Positions 6,687 to 16,355 of a stretch of 64,000 nt of DNA are shown piece after piece. The stretch's first letter is position 1, and every line of letters begins with the position of its first letter. The notes under the pieces are model-generated. The model ran no database searches. It worked only from the letters and a program-made list of their open reading frames with translations, and had not been told where the DNA came from. Made by a program: the position numbers and the translations under genes. The DNA is from Aerococcus urinae (lineage in GTDB: Bacteria > Bacillota > Bacilli > Lactobacillales > Aerococcaceae): contig NZ_CP014161.1 of the NCBI RefSeq assembly GCF_001543175.1, positions 682,001 through 746,000 of the forward strand, in the 5' to 3' direction.

Positions 6687-8585
6687 ATGATCCACGAACT
6701 TCCTGAACAAGTTGCTAATCAGATTGCCGCTGGGGAAGTGGTTGAACGGCCGGCTTCCGTGGTAAAAGAACTCTTAGAAAATGCGATTGATGCCCAGGCA
6801 ACCAGTATCGATATCAAAGTCGAAGAGGCTGGTTTGAAGAGCATCCAAGTCATTGATAATGGTTTAGGAATGAGTGGGGAAGATGTGAAGTTGGCCTTTA
6901 AACGCCATGCTACCAGTAAAATCTATCATTCACGAGACCTCTTTCGGATCAAAACCTTGGGCTTTCGTGGTGAAGCCTTGCCCTCGATCGCCTCAGTTGC
7001 TGAAGTTTCGCTGGAAACCAGTGATGGAAAAGAGGGCTCCTCTATCAGCTTAATTGGGGGCGATGAAGTAGAGTATCGTCCTTCGCATTTACGGCAAGGA
7101 ACAACCATCCGAGTAGAAAATCTATTCTACAATACCCCAGCCCGCTTAAAGCACATTAAGCAATTAAGCACCGAACTTTCTCATATTACGGATGTCGTGA
7201 ACCGTTTAGCCATGGCCCATCCTGATATCCGGTTTACTTATAATCATGATGGCAGGGAGCTACTAAGGACCAATGGCAAGGGCCGCCTCCAAGAAGTTAT
7301 CGCTGCAGTTTACGGTTTTAAACAGGCTCAAGACATGTTAGCGATTGAGAATGAGGACCATGATTTTCAACTCAGCGGTTATATTTCTAAACCAGAACTT
7401 ACCCGGGCCTCACGCAATTATATGTCCCTATTTGTTAACGGCCGCTATATCAAAAACTATGTCCTCAGTCAGGCAATTATCAAGGGTTACGCTTCTAAGC
7501 TCATGATTGGCCGTTATCCCATAGCTGTCCTTAATATTTCTACAGATGCCCAATTACTTGATGTTAATGTCCATCCAACCAAACAAGAGATTCGCATTAG
7601 TAAGGAAGAAGAACTTTACGATCTCATCCAAAGCAGTGTTCAGGAAAGACTATCTCCCCTAAGAAGGATCCCCGATGTAGGCAAGAAAGAGATTACTGAG
7701 ACAGCTAACCATCAAGCCAGCATTGATCTAAGCAGTCAAGAAGATAGCCAGCAACTGCGTTTTGATTTTAAAAATCAAGTAGAGCCAGCTGAGAATGAAG
7801 CTTTCCTAGTTAAGGAAACAGACCATGGCAAAGACTGGCAAGCGGAAGCCCAGACAGCTGAAAAAGGGGAGGGTGCTCATAGAGAAAGTTTCCCACCAAG
7901 CACAAGCACACCTAGTGATCTTAAGCTAGCTAGCCCTAATCATGAAGAGGGGCAAGTCCAAGGTCAGAGGAATCCAAGCTTCCCTCAACTGGACTATGTG
8001 GGCCAATTACAGGCTTCTTATTTGGTCTGTTCCGATGAAACCGGGATGTATTTAGTTGACCAGCATGCGGCTCAAGAACGGATTAAATATGAATATTTCC
8101 GCGAAGCCATCGGTGATATGGATACAGCTAGCCAGGAATTACTGGTTCCTTTAGTTTTAGACTATCCCTCATCAGAAAGTCATGATGTCAGACAAGTCTT
8201 AGACCGGATACGGGCTATGGGGATTGGCATTGAAGAATTTGGCCCCAATCAATTTTTAGTCAACTACCATCCCGCTTGGATGGGGAGTGACCAGGTCCAA
8301 GAACACATTGATTCCATGATCCAACTAGCCATTGAAAATAAAGATTTTTCGGTCAATACCTACCGGGAAAAAACCGCTATTATGATGTCTTGCCGGCTTT
8401 CGATAAAAGCTAACCATTATTTAGATGATCGTCAGGCCCGGCAATTGTTAGATGACCTGACTTACTGTGAGAACCCTTATAATTGCCCCCACGGACGTCC
8501 CGTTTTAATCCATTATTCTAATTATGAAATCGAACGCAGCTTCAAACGGATCCAAGATGCCCATGAAAGTCCTAAGAATCAATAA
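6687..8585 (+). CDS. mutL: DNA mismatch repair protein MutL (endonuclease type)
   Basis: MutL couples mismatch recognition by MutS to strand incision. The N-terminal GHKL ATPase has ENAIDA (about residues 31-36), DNGLGM, GFRGEAL and the GTTI-VENLFYNTPAR block. The C-terminal domain carries DQHAAQERIKYE (about residue 457), which fits the metal-binding endonuclease motif DQHA-x2-E-x4-E, plus CPHGRP near the end. MutL should therefore nick DNA itself, as in other bacteria without MutH. The linker (about residues 330-440) is acidic and variable, as usual. The length of 632 residues is normal. GAGGAGG overlaps the end of mutS. Confidence 0.97.
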   Translation: MIHELPEQVANQIAAGEVVERPASVVKELLENAIDAQATSIDIKVEEAGLKSIQVIDNGLGMSGEDVKLAFKRHATSKIYHSRDLFRIKTLGFRGEALPSIASVAEVSLETSDGKEGSSISLIGGDEVEYRPSHLRQGTTIRVENLFYNTPARLKHIKQLSTELSHITDVVNRLAMAHPDIRFTYNHDGRELLRTNGKGRLQEVIAAVYGFKQAQDMLAIENEDHDFQLSGYISKPELTRASRNYMSLFVNGRYIKNYVLSQAIIKGYASKLMIGRYPIAVLNISTDAQLLDVNVHPTKQEIRISKEEELYDLIQSSVQERLSPLRRIPDVGKKEITETANHQASIDLSSQEDSQQLRFDFKNQVEPAENEAFLVKETDHGKDWQAEAQTAEKGEGAHRESFPPSTSTPSDLKLASPNHEEGQVQGQRNPSFPQLDYVGQLQASYLVCSDETGMYLVDQHAAQERIKYEYFREAIGDMDTASQELLVPLVLDYPSSESHDVRQVLDRIRAMGIGIEEFGPNQFLVNYHPAWMGSDQVQEHIDSMIQLAIENKDFSVNTYREKTAIMMSCRLSIKANHYLDDRQARQLLDDLTYCENPYNCPHGRPVLIHYSNYEIERSFKRIQDAHESPKNQ

Positions 8586-8647
8586 TATAGGGATTATCTG
8601 CTAGTTATGATAAAATAAAGCAAATTAAAGAAAGAGGAGAGACTGCT

Positions 8648-9085
8648 ATGAATCAAGAAGAAAAAAACGCTCGTTTAAAAGAACTTAGTGACTTAGCTTA
8701 TGAAGTGACTCAAAATCAAGCCACTGAACGTCCTTTTTCAGGTGACTATGATGAATTTTTTGAAAAGGGAATTTACGTAGATATTGTGGATGGAAAACCC
8801 TTATTCTCTTCCAGTAAAAAATACAATTCCGGTTGTGGTTGGCCGGCTTTTACCCAGCCTATTGAAGAGGATGTTGTTAACGAGCACCAAGATACTTCAC
8901 ATGGCATGGTTCGTACTGAAGTACGAAGTCAAGCAGCAGACTCTCATTTGGGACATGTCTTTACTGATGGTCCAAGTGAAGCAGGGGGGTTAAGATATTG
9001 TATTAATTCTGCTACTTTAAAATTTATTCCCTATGAAGAAATGGACCAAGCTGGCTATAGTGACTACAAAAAATATGTGGAGTAA
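8648..9085 (+). CDS. msrB: Peptide methionine (R)-sulfoxide reductase MsrB
   Basis: MsrB reduces the R form of methionine sulfoxide in proteins, repairing oxidative damage in the cytoplasm. The 145-residue protein has the conserved CGWPAF and the catalytic cysteine in [10 protein letters not shown] near the C-terminus, with SHLGHVF between them. The zinc-binding CxxC pairs found in some MsrB proteins are absent, as in many Firmicutes. An AGAGGAGAG site precedes the ATG. It lies between mutL and ruvA on the same strand, 13 bases before the ruvA start, and may share transcripts with both. It is a single-domain form with no fused MsrA. Confidence 0.96.
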   Translation: MNQEEKNARLKELSDLAYEVTQNQATERPFSGDYDEFFEKGIYVDIVDGKPLFSSSKKYNSGCGWPAFTQPIEEDVVNEHQDTSHGMVRTEVRSQAADSHLGHVFTDGPSEAGGLRYCINSATLKFIPYEEMDQAGYSDYKKYVE

Positions 9086-9097
9086 TGAGGTTGAGTG

Positions 9098-9706
9098 ATG
9101 TACCAATATATCAAGGGATTACTTGTTGATTTAACTAGTGAAGCGGTAGTTGTTGAAACGGCGGGACTTGCCTATTATATTTATTTTCCTAACCCTTATC
9201 GCTTAAGTGATCAAAAAGGCCAACAGGTGCAAGTTTGGCTCTACCAAGCGGTTAGCCAGGATGCCATACGCCTGTATGGCTTTTTTGATCAGGCCGAGAA
9301 ACAACTCTTTTTACAATTAATAAGTGTTTCGGGAATCGGGCCTAAGAGTGCTTTATCAATTTTAGCTTATGGTGACCAAGCCGGATTTATTGCAGCGATT
9401 GAATCGGAAAATGTCAAATTCTTAACCAAGTTTCCCGGCGTTGGTAAAAAAACTGCCCAACAGATCATCTTAGACTTACAAAGTAAGCTCAGCCGCCTTA
9501 AATCCGAAGCGCTTCCAGCTGACCAAGAAGTCATTTCTGATCAATCAGAGTCAAGTCAGATGATGATTGAATTAGAAGCAGCCCTAAACAGTCTAGGTTA
9601 CGCTAAGCGGGAGATTGATCAAGTGATCAAAAAAGGCGATTTTTCAGAGGTCGATAATACTGCAGATGCTATCCGAGTCGCCTTAAGATACATAACCTTA
9701 AAATAA
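9098..9706 (+). CDS. ruvA: Holliday junction branch migration protein RuvA
   Basis: RuvA binds four-way junctions and loads RuvB for branch migration in recombinational repair. The 202-residue protein has an N-terminal OB-fold (starting MYQYIKGLL), two helix-hairpin-helix motifs (SVSGIGPKSALSIL and FPGVGKKTAQQII) and a C-terminal domain that contacts RuvB. A GTG lies one codon earlier at 9095; I prefer the ATG at 9098 for its spacing to the GAGG in AATGAGGTTG. ruvB follows 19 bases after it, the normal ruvAB order. RuvC is not encoded nearby, as is usual in Firmicutes. Confidence 0.96.
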   Translation: MYQYIKGLLVDLTSEAVVVETAGLAYYIYFPNPYRLSDQKGQQVQVWLYQAVSQDAIRLYGFFDQAEKQLFLQLISVSGIGPKSALSILAYGDQAGFIAAIESENVKFLTKFPGVGKKTAQQIILDLQSKLSRLKSEALPADQEVISDQSESSQMMIELEAALNSLGYAKREIDQVIKKGDFSEVDNTADAIRVALRYITLK

Positions 9707-9725
9707 GTAGTGAGGAGTTATAAGT

Positions 9726-10763
9726 ATGTCTAGTGAAAAAAGGCTTCAAAGCGGTGAAGAATTTTTTGAAGAAGAAGACATGGAGGCTAGCTTAAGGCCG
9801 CAACTTCTCAAAGACTACATTGGTCAGGAAGAAACCAAGCACGAACTATCGGTTTATATCCATGCTGCTAGACAGCGAACGGAATCCTTAGACCATGTCT
9901 TGTTATACGGCCCACCGGGATTAGGAAAAACCACCTTAGCCAATGTCATTAGTAATGAAATGCAGGTCAATATGCAGACCAGTAGCGGTCCAGCCATTGA
10001 AAAAACGGGTGATCTTTTAATTTTACTCAACGAACTGGCCCCTGGAGATGTCTTATTTATCGATGAAATCCACCGCCTGCCCCGCAATGTCGAAGAAATG
10101 CTCTACAGTGCTATGGAGGACTTTCGTGTTGATATTATTGTTGGCCAAGAGAGTTCAGCCCACGCGGTTCAATTTGATCTGCCTCCATTTACCTTGGTAG
10201 GAGCCACGACTAGGGCTGGGAGCTTATCTGCTCCTTTAAGGGACCGCTTCGGTATCATCCAGCATATGCGCTATTATAAGGTGGATGAATTACAAGAAAT
10301 CGTTAAGCGAAGTAGCCAAATCTTTGAGGTAACCATCGAAGATGAAGCAAGTTATGAAATTGCCTTACGGTCGCGTGGAACCCCTCGGATTGCCAACCGC
10401 TTATTGAAGCGGGTCAGAGACTTTGCTCAGATATATAATACCAATGCAATCATTGATTTAGCAATCACTGAAAGAGCCCTAAGTATTTTAAAAATTGATA
10501 AGGCTGGTTTAGATGATCTTGACCGACGCATCTTAGAGACTATTATTTTCTATTATCAAGGTGGCCCGGTAGGCTTATCCACTATTGCGGCTAATTTATC
10601 AGAAGAAAAAGAAACCATTGAAGATATGTATGAACCTTATTTAATTCAAATGGGTTTTTTACAACGTACCCCTAGAGGGCGTATGGCCACGGCTAAGGCC
10701 TACCAACATTTAGGAATTGATAAAGAGGAGAACGAGGATGACCTTAAAAACGACAGATTATGA
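9726..10763 (+). CDS. ruvB: Holliday junction branch migration ATPase RuvB
   Basis: RuvB is the AAA+ hexameric motor that pulls DNA through the RuvA-bound Holliday junction. The 345-residue protein has Walker [12 protein letters not shown] (about residue 61), Walker B FIDEIHRL, sensor 1 GATTRAG, an arginine finger region APLRDRFG and a C-terminal winged helix ([12 protein letters not shown]). GTGAGGAG precedes the ATG. Its last 26 bases overlap the start of queA, so the two are translationally coupled. Complete. Confidence 0.97.
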   Translation: MSSEKRLQSGEEFFEEEDMEASLRPQLLKDYIGQEETKHELSVYIHAARQRTESLDHVLLYGPPGLGKTTLANVISNEMQVNMQTSSGPAIEKTGDLLILLNELAPGDVLFIDEIHRLPRNVEEMLYSAMEDFRVDIIVGQESSAHAVQFDLPPFTLVGATTRAGSLSAPLRDRFGIIQHMRYYKVDELQEIVKRSSQIFEVTIEDEASYEIALRSRGTPRIANRLLKRVRDFAQIYNTNAIIDLAITERALSILKIDKAGLDDLDRRILETIIFYYQGGPVGLSTIAANLSEEKETIEDMYEPYLIQMGFLQRTPRGRMATAKAYQHLGIDKEENEDDLKNDRL

Positions 10764-11796
10764 TTATGATTTACCCGAAGAACTCATTGCCCAAAGTCCC
10801 ACTAAGGATCGCTTAAACTGTCGACTTTTATGCTTGAATGCTAAAGATGGCCACTACCAGGATAAGATGTTTTCAGCTATTAAAGAGGAGTTTGAAGCAG
10901 GGGATGTCTTAGTCTTAAATAATACTCGGGTCTTACCGGCCCGTCTTTACGGCGAAAAAGAGGAGACCGGTGGCCACGTTGAAGTATTACTCTTAAACAA
11001 TGTGGAAGGCGACCTTTGGGAGACCCTGGTTAAACCAGGACGACGCTTGAAAGCCGGCACCAAGCTTAGCTTTGGCGATGGGCGTTTGAAGGCTGAAATC
11101 AAAGAAACACTTGACTATGGTGGTGGTCGCCTGCTGGAATTTTATTATGATGGGATTTTCTTAGAGATTTTAGAGAGTCTAGGAGAGATGCCTCTACCAC
11201 CTTACATTAAGAACAAATTAACTGATCCAGACCGTTATCAAACAGTTTATGCTAAAGTGAATGGCTCGGCAGCAGCCCCGACAGCGGGTTTACACTTTAC
11301 TGAGGACTATCTAAAGAGCCTACAGGAAAAAGGAGTTAAGATTGCTTATCTGACCCTCCATGTCGGTTTGGGAACTTTTCGACCAGTGAATGAAGAAGAT
11401 CTGAGTGACCACCAAATGCATTCAGAATTTTATCGCTTAGATCCAGAAAATGCTGAAATGATTAGTCAAGCCCAAGCAAATGGCCACCATGTCATTGCTT
11501 GCGGGACAACCTGTATTCGTACTTTAGAGACTATTGGTCAAAAATTTGATGGCCAAGTGAAAGCTGATTCTGGCTGGACTGATATTTTCATTTATCCAGG
11601 TTTTAAGTTTACTGTGGTGGATCATTTCATTACCAACTTCCATTTACCTAAATCAACCCTAGTGATGTTGGTGGCTGCTTTTGCTGGAAGAGACCATGTG
11701 CTTAACGCCTATCGGCATGCGGTCGAGGAGAAGTATCAATTCTTTTCTTTTGGGGATGCCATGTTTGTCCGCGGCCCGCAATACATAGAAAAATAA
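10738..11796 (+). CDS. queA: S-adenosylmethionine:tRNA ribosyltransferase-isomerase QueA
   Basis: QueA transfers the ribosyl part of S-adenosylmethionine to preQ1 in tRNA, making epoxyqueuosine at position 34 of GUN-anticodon tRNAs. The ORF is open from 10717, but the ATG at 10738 has AGAGGAGAACGAGG upstream and gives the usual [19 protein letters not shown] start (352 residues). Conserved blocks include [32 protein letters not shown] and [14 protein letters not shown]. It overlaps ruvB by 26 bases, and the ruvAB-queA order is common in Firmicutes. A long-loop hairpin terminator follows. The window's tRNA-Asp (GTC) genes are possible targets. Confidence 0.96.
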   Translation: MTLKTTDYDYDLPEELIAQSPTKDRLNCRLLCLNAKDGHYQDKMFSAIKEEFEAGDVLVLNNTRVLPARLYGEKEETGGHVEVLLLNNVEGDLWETLVKPGRRLKAGTKLSFGDGRLKAEIKETLDYGGGRLLEFYYDGIFLEILESLGEMPLPPYIKNKLTDPDRYQTVYAKVNGSAAAPTAGLHFTEDYLKSLQEKGVKIAYLTLHVGLGTFRPVNEEDLSDHQMHSEFYRLDPENAEMISQAQANGHHVIACGTTCIRTLETIGQKFDGQVKADSGWTDIFIYPGFKFTVVDHFITNFHLPKSTLVMLVAAFAGRDHVLNAYRHAVEEKYQFFSFGDAMFVRGPQYIEK

Positions 11797-11804
11797 GTGT
11801 CTTT

Positions 11805-11859
11805 ACCATCAGTAAGCGGTGACTATATGTAAATAAGCTGGCTAAACTGATGGTTTTTA
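11805..11859 (+). terminator. Terminator after queA
   Basis: ACCATCAGT (11805-11813) pairs with ACTGATGGT (11846-11854), followed by TTTTAT. The loop is long (32 bases), so termination strength is uncertain. Confidence 0.6.
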
Positions 11860-11884
11860 TCATGTTAAAAGGAGTTGGTCTATC

Positions 11885-14800
11885 GTGTTTACGCCTTTAA
11901 ATGTGAATACATCCTATACGCTTTTAAAGAGTCCCATGCCGGTAAAGGATTATGTCGAAGCGGCCAAAGCCTTAGGTTATAAAAACTTAGCGATTAGTGA
12001 TATCAATGTGATGTATGGGGTAATTGATTTTTATAATTATTGTAAACATTATGACATCAATCCCTTAATTGGAATGACCGTTTCAATTCAACGTCCTGAC
12101 CAGCATGACCAAGAAGAGTGGCTGATTTATGCTAAAAATGATCAAGGCTACCGCTCTCTTATGCGCTTAAGTTCCTTAATTAAAAGCCAAGAGCCCATTG
12201 ATTATCAGGCGGTTAGAGATTTTATCTTTAATAACCACCAAGATTGGATCACTATTTTAGAAGCTAATAACGGTCCGCATATGCATTTTCTTAAGCAACA
12301 GCGCCAAGAAGAGGCTGCTGCCTTCTTAGATAAATTACGGGAAATCTTCAAGGCTTCTGACTTATATATGGGTATTGATGAATCTTATCTCTACCATCAA
12401 GAAGCCTTAGAAGACCTAGCTAAGAAAAGTCAGATTCCCTTGATCGCCCAGTCAAAGTTGGCTTATTTGTCAACAAAGGATGTCTTTACCCAGGAAGTAT
12501 TAGCTGCTATCGAAGCTAATCAGTCCCTAGATAATTACCGCGAAAAAGCTGGGGCAGAAGGACAGTTTTATTTAAGGAGCCTAGCGTCTTATCAAGAATC
12601 CTACCAAAACAAGGGACTAGCTAAGGCTTTTGACCAAGTGTCAGAGGCTTTTGATGGGGTTCATTTAGACATTCACTTTGACCAAGCGCTTTTGCCCAAG
12701 TATCCCATTGAATCAGGGCAAAGTAGTAAGGAATTTCTCAAAGATTTAGCCTATCAAGGTCTGTCTAAGCGGGTGGGTAATGAGCAAAGCTACCGAGAAC
12801 GCTTGGATTACGAACTTTCTATTATTGATCAAATGGGCTTCAATGATTATTTTCTCATTGTTTGGGACGTGATGGATTATGCTCATAAGAAGCATATTAT
12901 GACCGGACCAGGTCGAGGATCTGCTGCGGGTTCCTTGGTAGCTTATTGTCTTTTTATTACCGATGTAGACCCTATAAGAAATCATTTACTTTTTGAGCGT
13001 TTTCTTAATCCTGAACGCCAGTCGATGCCGGATATTGATTTGGACTTTCCTGATGATAAGCGCCAGGATATTTTGAATTATGTCTATCACAAATATGGTA
13101 GTGACCACGTGGCTCAAATTTCTACCTTTGGTACCTTTGCTGCCCGCAAGGCCATCAGGGACGTTGGTAATGCTTTTAATAAGAGTCAAGCGACCATGAG
13201 CCGTTGGGCCAATACCATTAGCTCGCAAAATCAGACTCTTGAAGAAGCTTATCAAAGTTCCAGCCAACTCCAACAATATATAGCAGAAGAGGAGGATGGC
13301 CAGCTCTGGTTTCAGACCGCTAAGAAGATTGAAGGCTTGCCTCGCCACGTTTCTACCCATGCGGCAGGGGTTATTCTCAGTGACCAAGACTTGACCGATT
13401 TTATCCCCTTACAGGCTGCCCTTAACCATTCCATTCACCAGTCCCAATACACCATGCATGAAATTGAGCGGATTGGTTTATTAAAAATTGACTTTTTGAG
13501 TTTAAGTAACTTAACGATTTTAGCCAATAGTGTCAGAGCAGCGGAAAAAATCAGCAAAAGGCGCTTACGTCCGATAGACTTTCCACGTAATGATCAATCG
13601 GTCTATCGTGTCTTTAGTCAAGCCAATACCCTGGGAGTCTTTCAATTTGAATCTAATGGGATTCGCCGTGTCTTGAGGCGGGTTAAACCCAGCTCAATGG
13701 CGGACCTAGCAGCAGTAAATGCCCTCTACCGCCCAGGACCTATGCAACAAATTAATCACTTTGTCAATCGTAAACATGGTAAGGAGCCGATTACTTACCC
13801 TCATCCGGACTTAGAAGGTATCTTGAAGGAAACTTATGGCATCATTGTCTACCAGGAACAAGTCATGCAAGTTGCCCAAAAAATTGCGGGATTTTCATTG
13901 GGAGAAGCTGATATCTTACGGCGGACGATCAGCAAGAAAGATAAGGCAACCATGGACCGCTTACAGGCGAAATTTATTCGTCAAGCTGTTGCTAAGGGCT
14001 ACAGCCAAAGCGTTGCCCAAAAAATTTATTCCTACATTGAAGCTTTTGCTGATTATGGATTTAACAAGTCACATGCCTATGCTTATTCCTATTTGGCTTA
14101 TGAGATGGCCTGGCTAAAGGTTCATTATCCGGCGGCCTTTTACTATGGGAATCTCTTGCAACATAAGATTTATGAGACTAAGGGTCAGCAATTGACCTAT
14201 GAGGCCGGTCTCTGTCAAGTTAAGCTCCAACTCCCCGATGTAAACCGCTCCTATACCACCATGCAGGTAGTTGATGACCATCATATTTTACTAGGTCTAA
14301 CTGATATTCGCGGCCTGATGCGAAACTTTACCACAGCCGTTGTCCAGGAACGGCTCAATGGGGGACAGTTTCGGTCGTTAGGAGACTTTATCCAACGTCT
14401 TCCAAAAAACTATTTAAAGGCAGAGAACCTGGAAAAATTGGCGCTTGCGGGAGCCTTGGACAGCTTTGGCTATAACCGCCGCACCTTAATAGAAGAGGCT
14501 CTGCCAAAGTTACTAGAAGCGGTGAACTTATTTGGCGGAAGCAACAACCAGCAGCTTTCCTTGTTCAATCAGGAGAATCGAGAGCTCTATGCGCCTGAAA
14601 TTAAGCAATTGAATGAATATGATGATCGCCTTCTTTTGGAGGGGGAGCAAGAAACCCTGGGTCAGTCTATTAGCGTTGAATTATACAGTGACTATCGTCC
14701 TTACTACCAAAGTGGTCAAATTCAACCCATCAATAAGATAAGTGATAAAAGTCAGGTGACGATTATTGGAGAAATTGTCAAGGTGAAAAGAATTCAAACT

Positions 14801-15259
14801 AAGAAGAATCAGCCCATGGCTTTCTTAACTTTGCGTGATGAGCATAGTGAAGTCGAGGTGATTGCTTTTCCTAAAGCTTATATTGATTTCGCTGCCTATT
14901 TAAGGGAAGGCCAGCAAATCCTTGCCCAAGGCAAAACTCAGACCAGAAAACAAGGCTTGCAAGTGATTTTAGACCAGTGTCATCCCTTAAATAATCAATT
15001 GCTCACTGAATTGGAAAGAAAACGGCTGAACGCAATTCAATCAATAACTATTCGTGTGGCAAGTAGCCAGCTGGCCAGTGAGAAAAAGGCAGACCTCCTT
15101 GCTCTTATCAACCAGTATCACGGCAGGGTTAAATTAACTTTCACCATGGCCAAAGAACAGAAAAAATATCAATTGGGTGAGCGCTTTGCTGTTCAAGCCC
15201 GCCCCGAAGTCATTCAAGAATTAAGAAAAATTTACGGCTCTGAGAATGTTCTTTATTAA
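11885..15259 (+). CDS. dnaE: DNA polymerase III subunit alpha (DnaE)
   Basis: DnaE is a replicative polymerase; in Firmicutes it works beside PolC, mainly extending primers on the lagging strand. The ORF begins with GTG at 11885, after AAAGGAGTTGG. The 1124-residue protein has an N-terminal PHP domain, the palm with GPGRGSAAGSL (about residue 340) and the catalytic PDIDLDFPDD (about 381-390), a fingers region with NALYRPGPM, a tandem HhH segment and an OB-fold (VTIIGEIVKVKRIQTKK). This is the size and layout of the Gram-positive DnaE type, which lacks the PolC exonuclease insert. Complete, followed by pfkA, a common Lactobacillales order. Confidence 0.97.
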   Translation: MFTPLNVNTSYTLLKSPMPVKDYVEAAKALGYKNLAISDINVMYGVIDFYNYCKHYDINPLIGMTVSIQRPDQHDQEEWLIYAKNDQGYRSLMRLSSLIKSQEPIDYQAVRDFIFNNHQDWITILEANNGPHMHFLKQQRQEEAAAFLDKLREIFKASDLYMGIDESYLYHQEALEDLAKKSQIPLIAQSKLAYLSTKDVFTQEVLAAIEANQSLDNYREKAGAEGQFYLRSLASYQESYQNKGLAKAFDQVSEAFDGVHLDIHFDQALLPKYPIESGQSSKEFLKDLAYQGLSKRVGNEQSYRERLDYELSIIDQMGFNDYFLIVWDVMDYAHKKHIMTGPGRGSAAGSLVAYCLFITDVDPIRNHLLFERFLNPERQSMPDIDLDFPDDKRQDILNYVYHKYGSDHVAQISTFGTFAARKAIRDVGNAFNKSQATMSRWANTISSQNQTLEEAYQSSSQLQQYIAEEEDGQLWFQTAKKIEGLPRHVSTHAAGVILSDQDLTDFIPLQAALNHSIHQSQYTMHEIERIGLLKIDFLSLSNLTILANSVRAAEKISKRRLRPIDFPRNDQSVYRVFSQANTLGVFQFESNGIRRVLRRVKPSSMADLAAVNALYRPGPMQQINHFVNRKHGKEPITYPHPDLEGILKETYGIIVYQEQVMQVAQKIAGFSLGEADILRRTISKKDKATMDRLQAKFIRQAVAKGYSQSVAQKIYSYIEAFADYGFNKSHAYAYSYLAYEMAWLKVHYPAAFYYGNLLQHKIYETKGQQLTYEAGLCQVKLQLPDVNRSYTTMQVVDDHHILLGLTDIRGLMRNFTTAVVQERLNGGQFRSLGDFIQRLPKNYLKAENLEKLALAGALDSFGYNRRTLIEEALPKLLEAVNLFGGSNNQQLSLFNQENRELYAPEIKQLNEYDDRLLLEGEQETLGQSISVELYSDYRPYYQSGQIQPINKISDKSQVTIIGEIVKVKRIQTKKNQPMAFLTLRDEHSEVEVIAFPKAYIDFAAYLREGQQILAQGKTQTRKQGLQVILDQCHPLNNQLLTELERKRLNAIQSITIRVASSQLASEKKADLLALINQYHGRVKLTFTMAKEQKKYQLGERFAVQARPEVIQELRKIYGSENVLY

Positions 15260-15273
15260 TGAAATCGTTTTAA
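15260..15273. promoter_or_regulatory. cre-like site upstream of pfkA
   Basis: TGAAATCGTTTTAA matches the CcpA consensus TGWAANCGNTNWCA at all positions but one. It lies just upstream of a weak -35 region, where CcpA can activate glycolytic operons (as in lactococcal las). The activating role is inference from position. Confidence 0.6.
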
Positions 15274-15284
15274 TAGGAAAACCC

Positions 15285-15314
15285 TTAGTAATCAGCTTAG
15301 AAACATGATATTAT
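15285..15314 (+). promoter_or_regulatory. pfkA promoter
   Basis: TATTAT (15309-15314) is a good -10. The best -35 is the weak TTAGTA (15285-15290) at 18 bases spacing, which fits an activator-dependent promoter. Confidence 0.5.
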
Positions 15315-15348
15315 ATGACGTGAAGGGAAAAGAAAGGATAAGATTTAT

Positions 15349-16335
15349 ATGGCAAAAAAAATTGCGGTCTTAACAAGCGGTGGCGATGCTCCCGGCATGA
15401 ATGCTGCGATCCGCGCAATCGTACGTAAGATCATTTTTGATGGTAACGAAGCTTATGGGGTACGTTATGGATTCCGTGGCTTAGCAGATGGAGATATTTT
15501 CCAAATGACTGCTGCTGATGTTTCCACCCTATCTTCGCGTGGCGGAACGATTCTGTTTACAGCCCGCTACCCTGAATTTGCAGAGGAAGAAGGCCAACTC
15601 AAAGCCTTAGAACAATTAAAACGTCATGAAATTGACGGCTTGGTTGTCATTGGCGGAGACGGGTCCTACCAAGGGGCTTTAGCCTTGTCACGACGTGGCT
15701 TTCCAACGGTTGGTATTCCTGGAACAATCGATAATGATATTCCTGGTACTGACTTTACCATCGGTTTTGATACGGCATGCAACACTGCCCTAGAAGCTTT
15801 GGATAAGTTAAGAGATACCGCCAAAAGCCACATGCGGACTTTTGTGGTTGAAGTAATGGGGCGGCATGCTGGAGATATCGCCTTATGGTCTGGCATTGGA
15901 TGTGGTGCTGACCAAGTGATTATTCCAGAAATTAATTTTGATATCCAAGAGGTCGTTGACCAAATTAATCAAGGACGTGAAAAGGGTAAGAAGCATACCC
16001 TCATTGTTTTAGCTGAAGGCGTTATGCCAGGCTATAAATTTGCTGATTTATTGGATGAATATGGAAATTACCACATTCGGACTACCGTATTAGGACACGT
16101 TCAGCGTGGAGGATCACCAAGCGCTAAAGACCGTATGTTAGCAACTTCTTTAGGACATGCAGCGGTTGAAGCTTTAGCTAAGGGTCAATCTGGAGTATGT
16201 ATGGGAATTGTAGATAATAAAATTGTCTATACCGACATTGAAAATGCCCTAGAGAAAAAAGACGACCGTCAAAAACGTAATACGCTCAATAAATATCTCT
16301 ATGATCTTAACCAAGAAACCTCAGTTTGGTCTTAA
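15349..16335 (+). CDS. pfkA: ATP-dependent 6-phosphofructokinase
   Basis: Phosphofructokinase converts fructose 6-phosphate to fructose 1,6-bisphosphate, the committing step of glycolysis. The 328-residue protein has the ATP site [12 protein letters not shown] (residues 9-20) and GGDGSYQG, the catalytic TIDND (about residues 126-130) and MGRHAGDIA. At 328 residues it is slightly longer than the usual 320, with a short C-terminal tail. AAGGATAAG precedes the ATG. pyk follows 20 bases later, so this is a pfkA-pyk operon under one promoter with a cre-like site. Complete and well conserved. Confidence 0.97.
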   Translation: MAKKIAVLTSGGDAPGMNAAIRAIVRKIIFDGNEAYGVRYGFRGLADGDIFQMTAADVSTLSSRGGTILFTARYPEFAEEEGQLKALEQLKRHEIDGLVVIGGDGSYQGALALSRRGFPTVGIPGTIDNDIPGTDFTIGFDTACNTALEALDKLRDTAKSHMRTFVVEVMGRHAGDIALWSGIGCGADQVIIPEINFDIQEVVDQINQGREKGKKHTLIVLAEGVMPGYKFADLLDEYGNYHIRTTVLGHVQRGGSPSAKDRMLATSLGHAAVEALAKGQSGVCMGIVDNKIVYTDIENALEKKDDRQKRNTLNKYLYDLNQETSVWS

Positions 16336-16355
16336 AAATAAAAGGAGAAAATGAA

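Noticed and set aside
12986-13387. 133-residue ORF on the minus strand inside dnaE
   Set aside because: It is antisense to the conserved polymerase core and has no RBS. It is a shadow of dnaE codon use.
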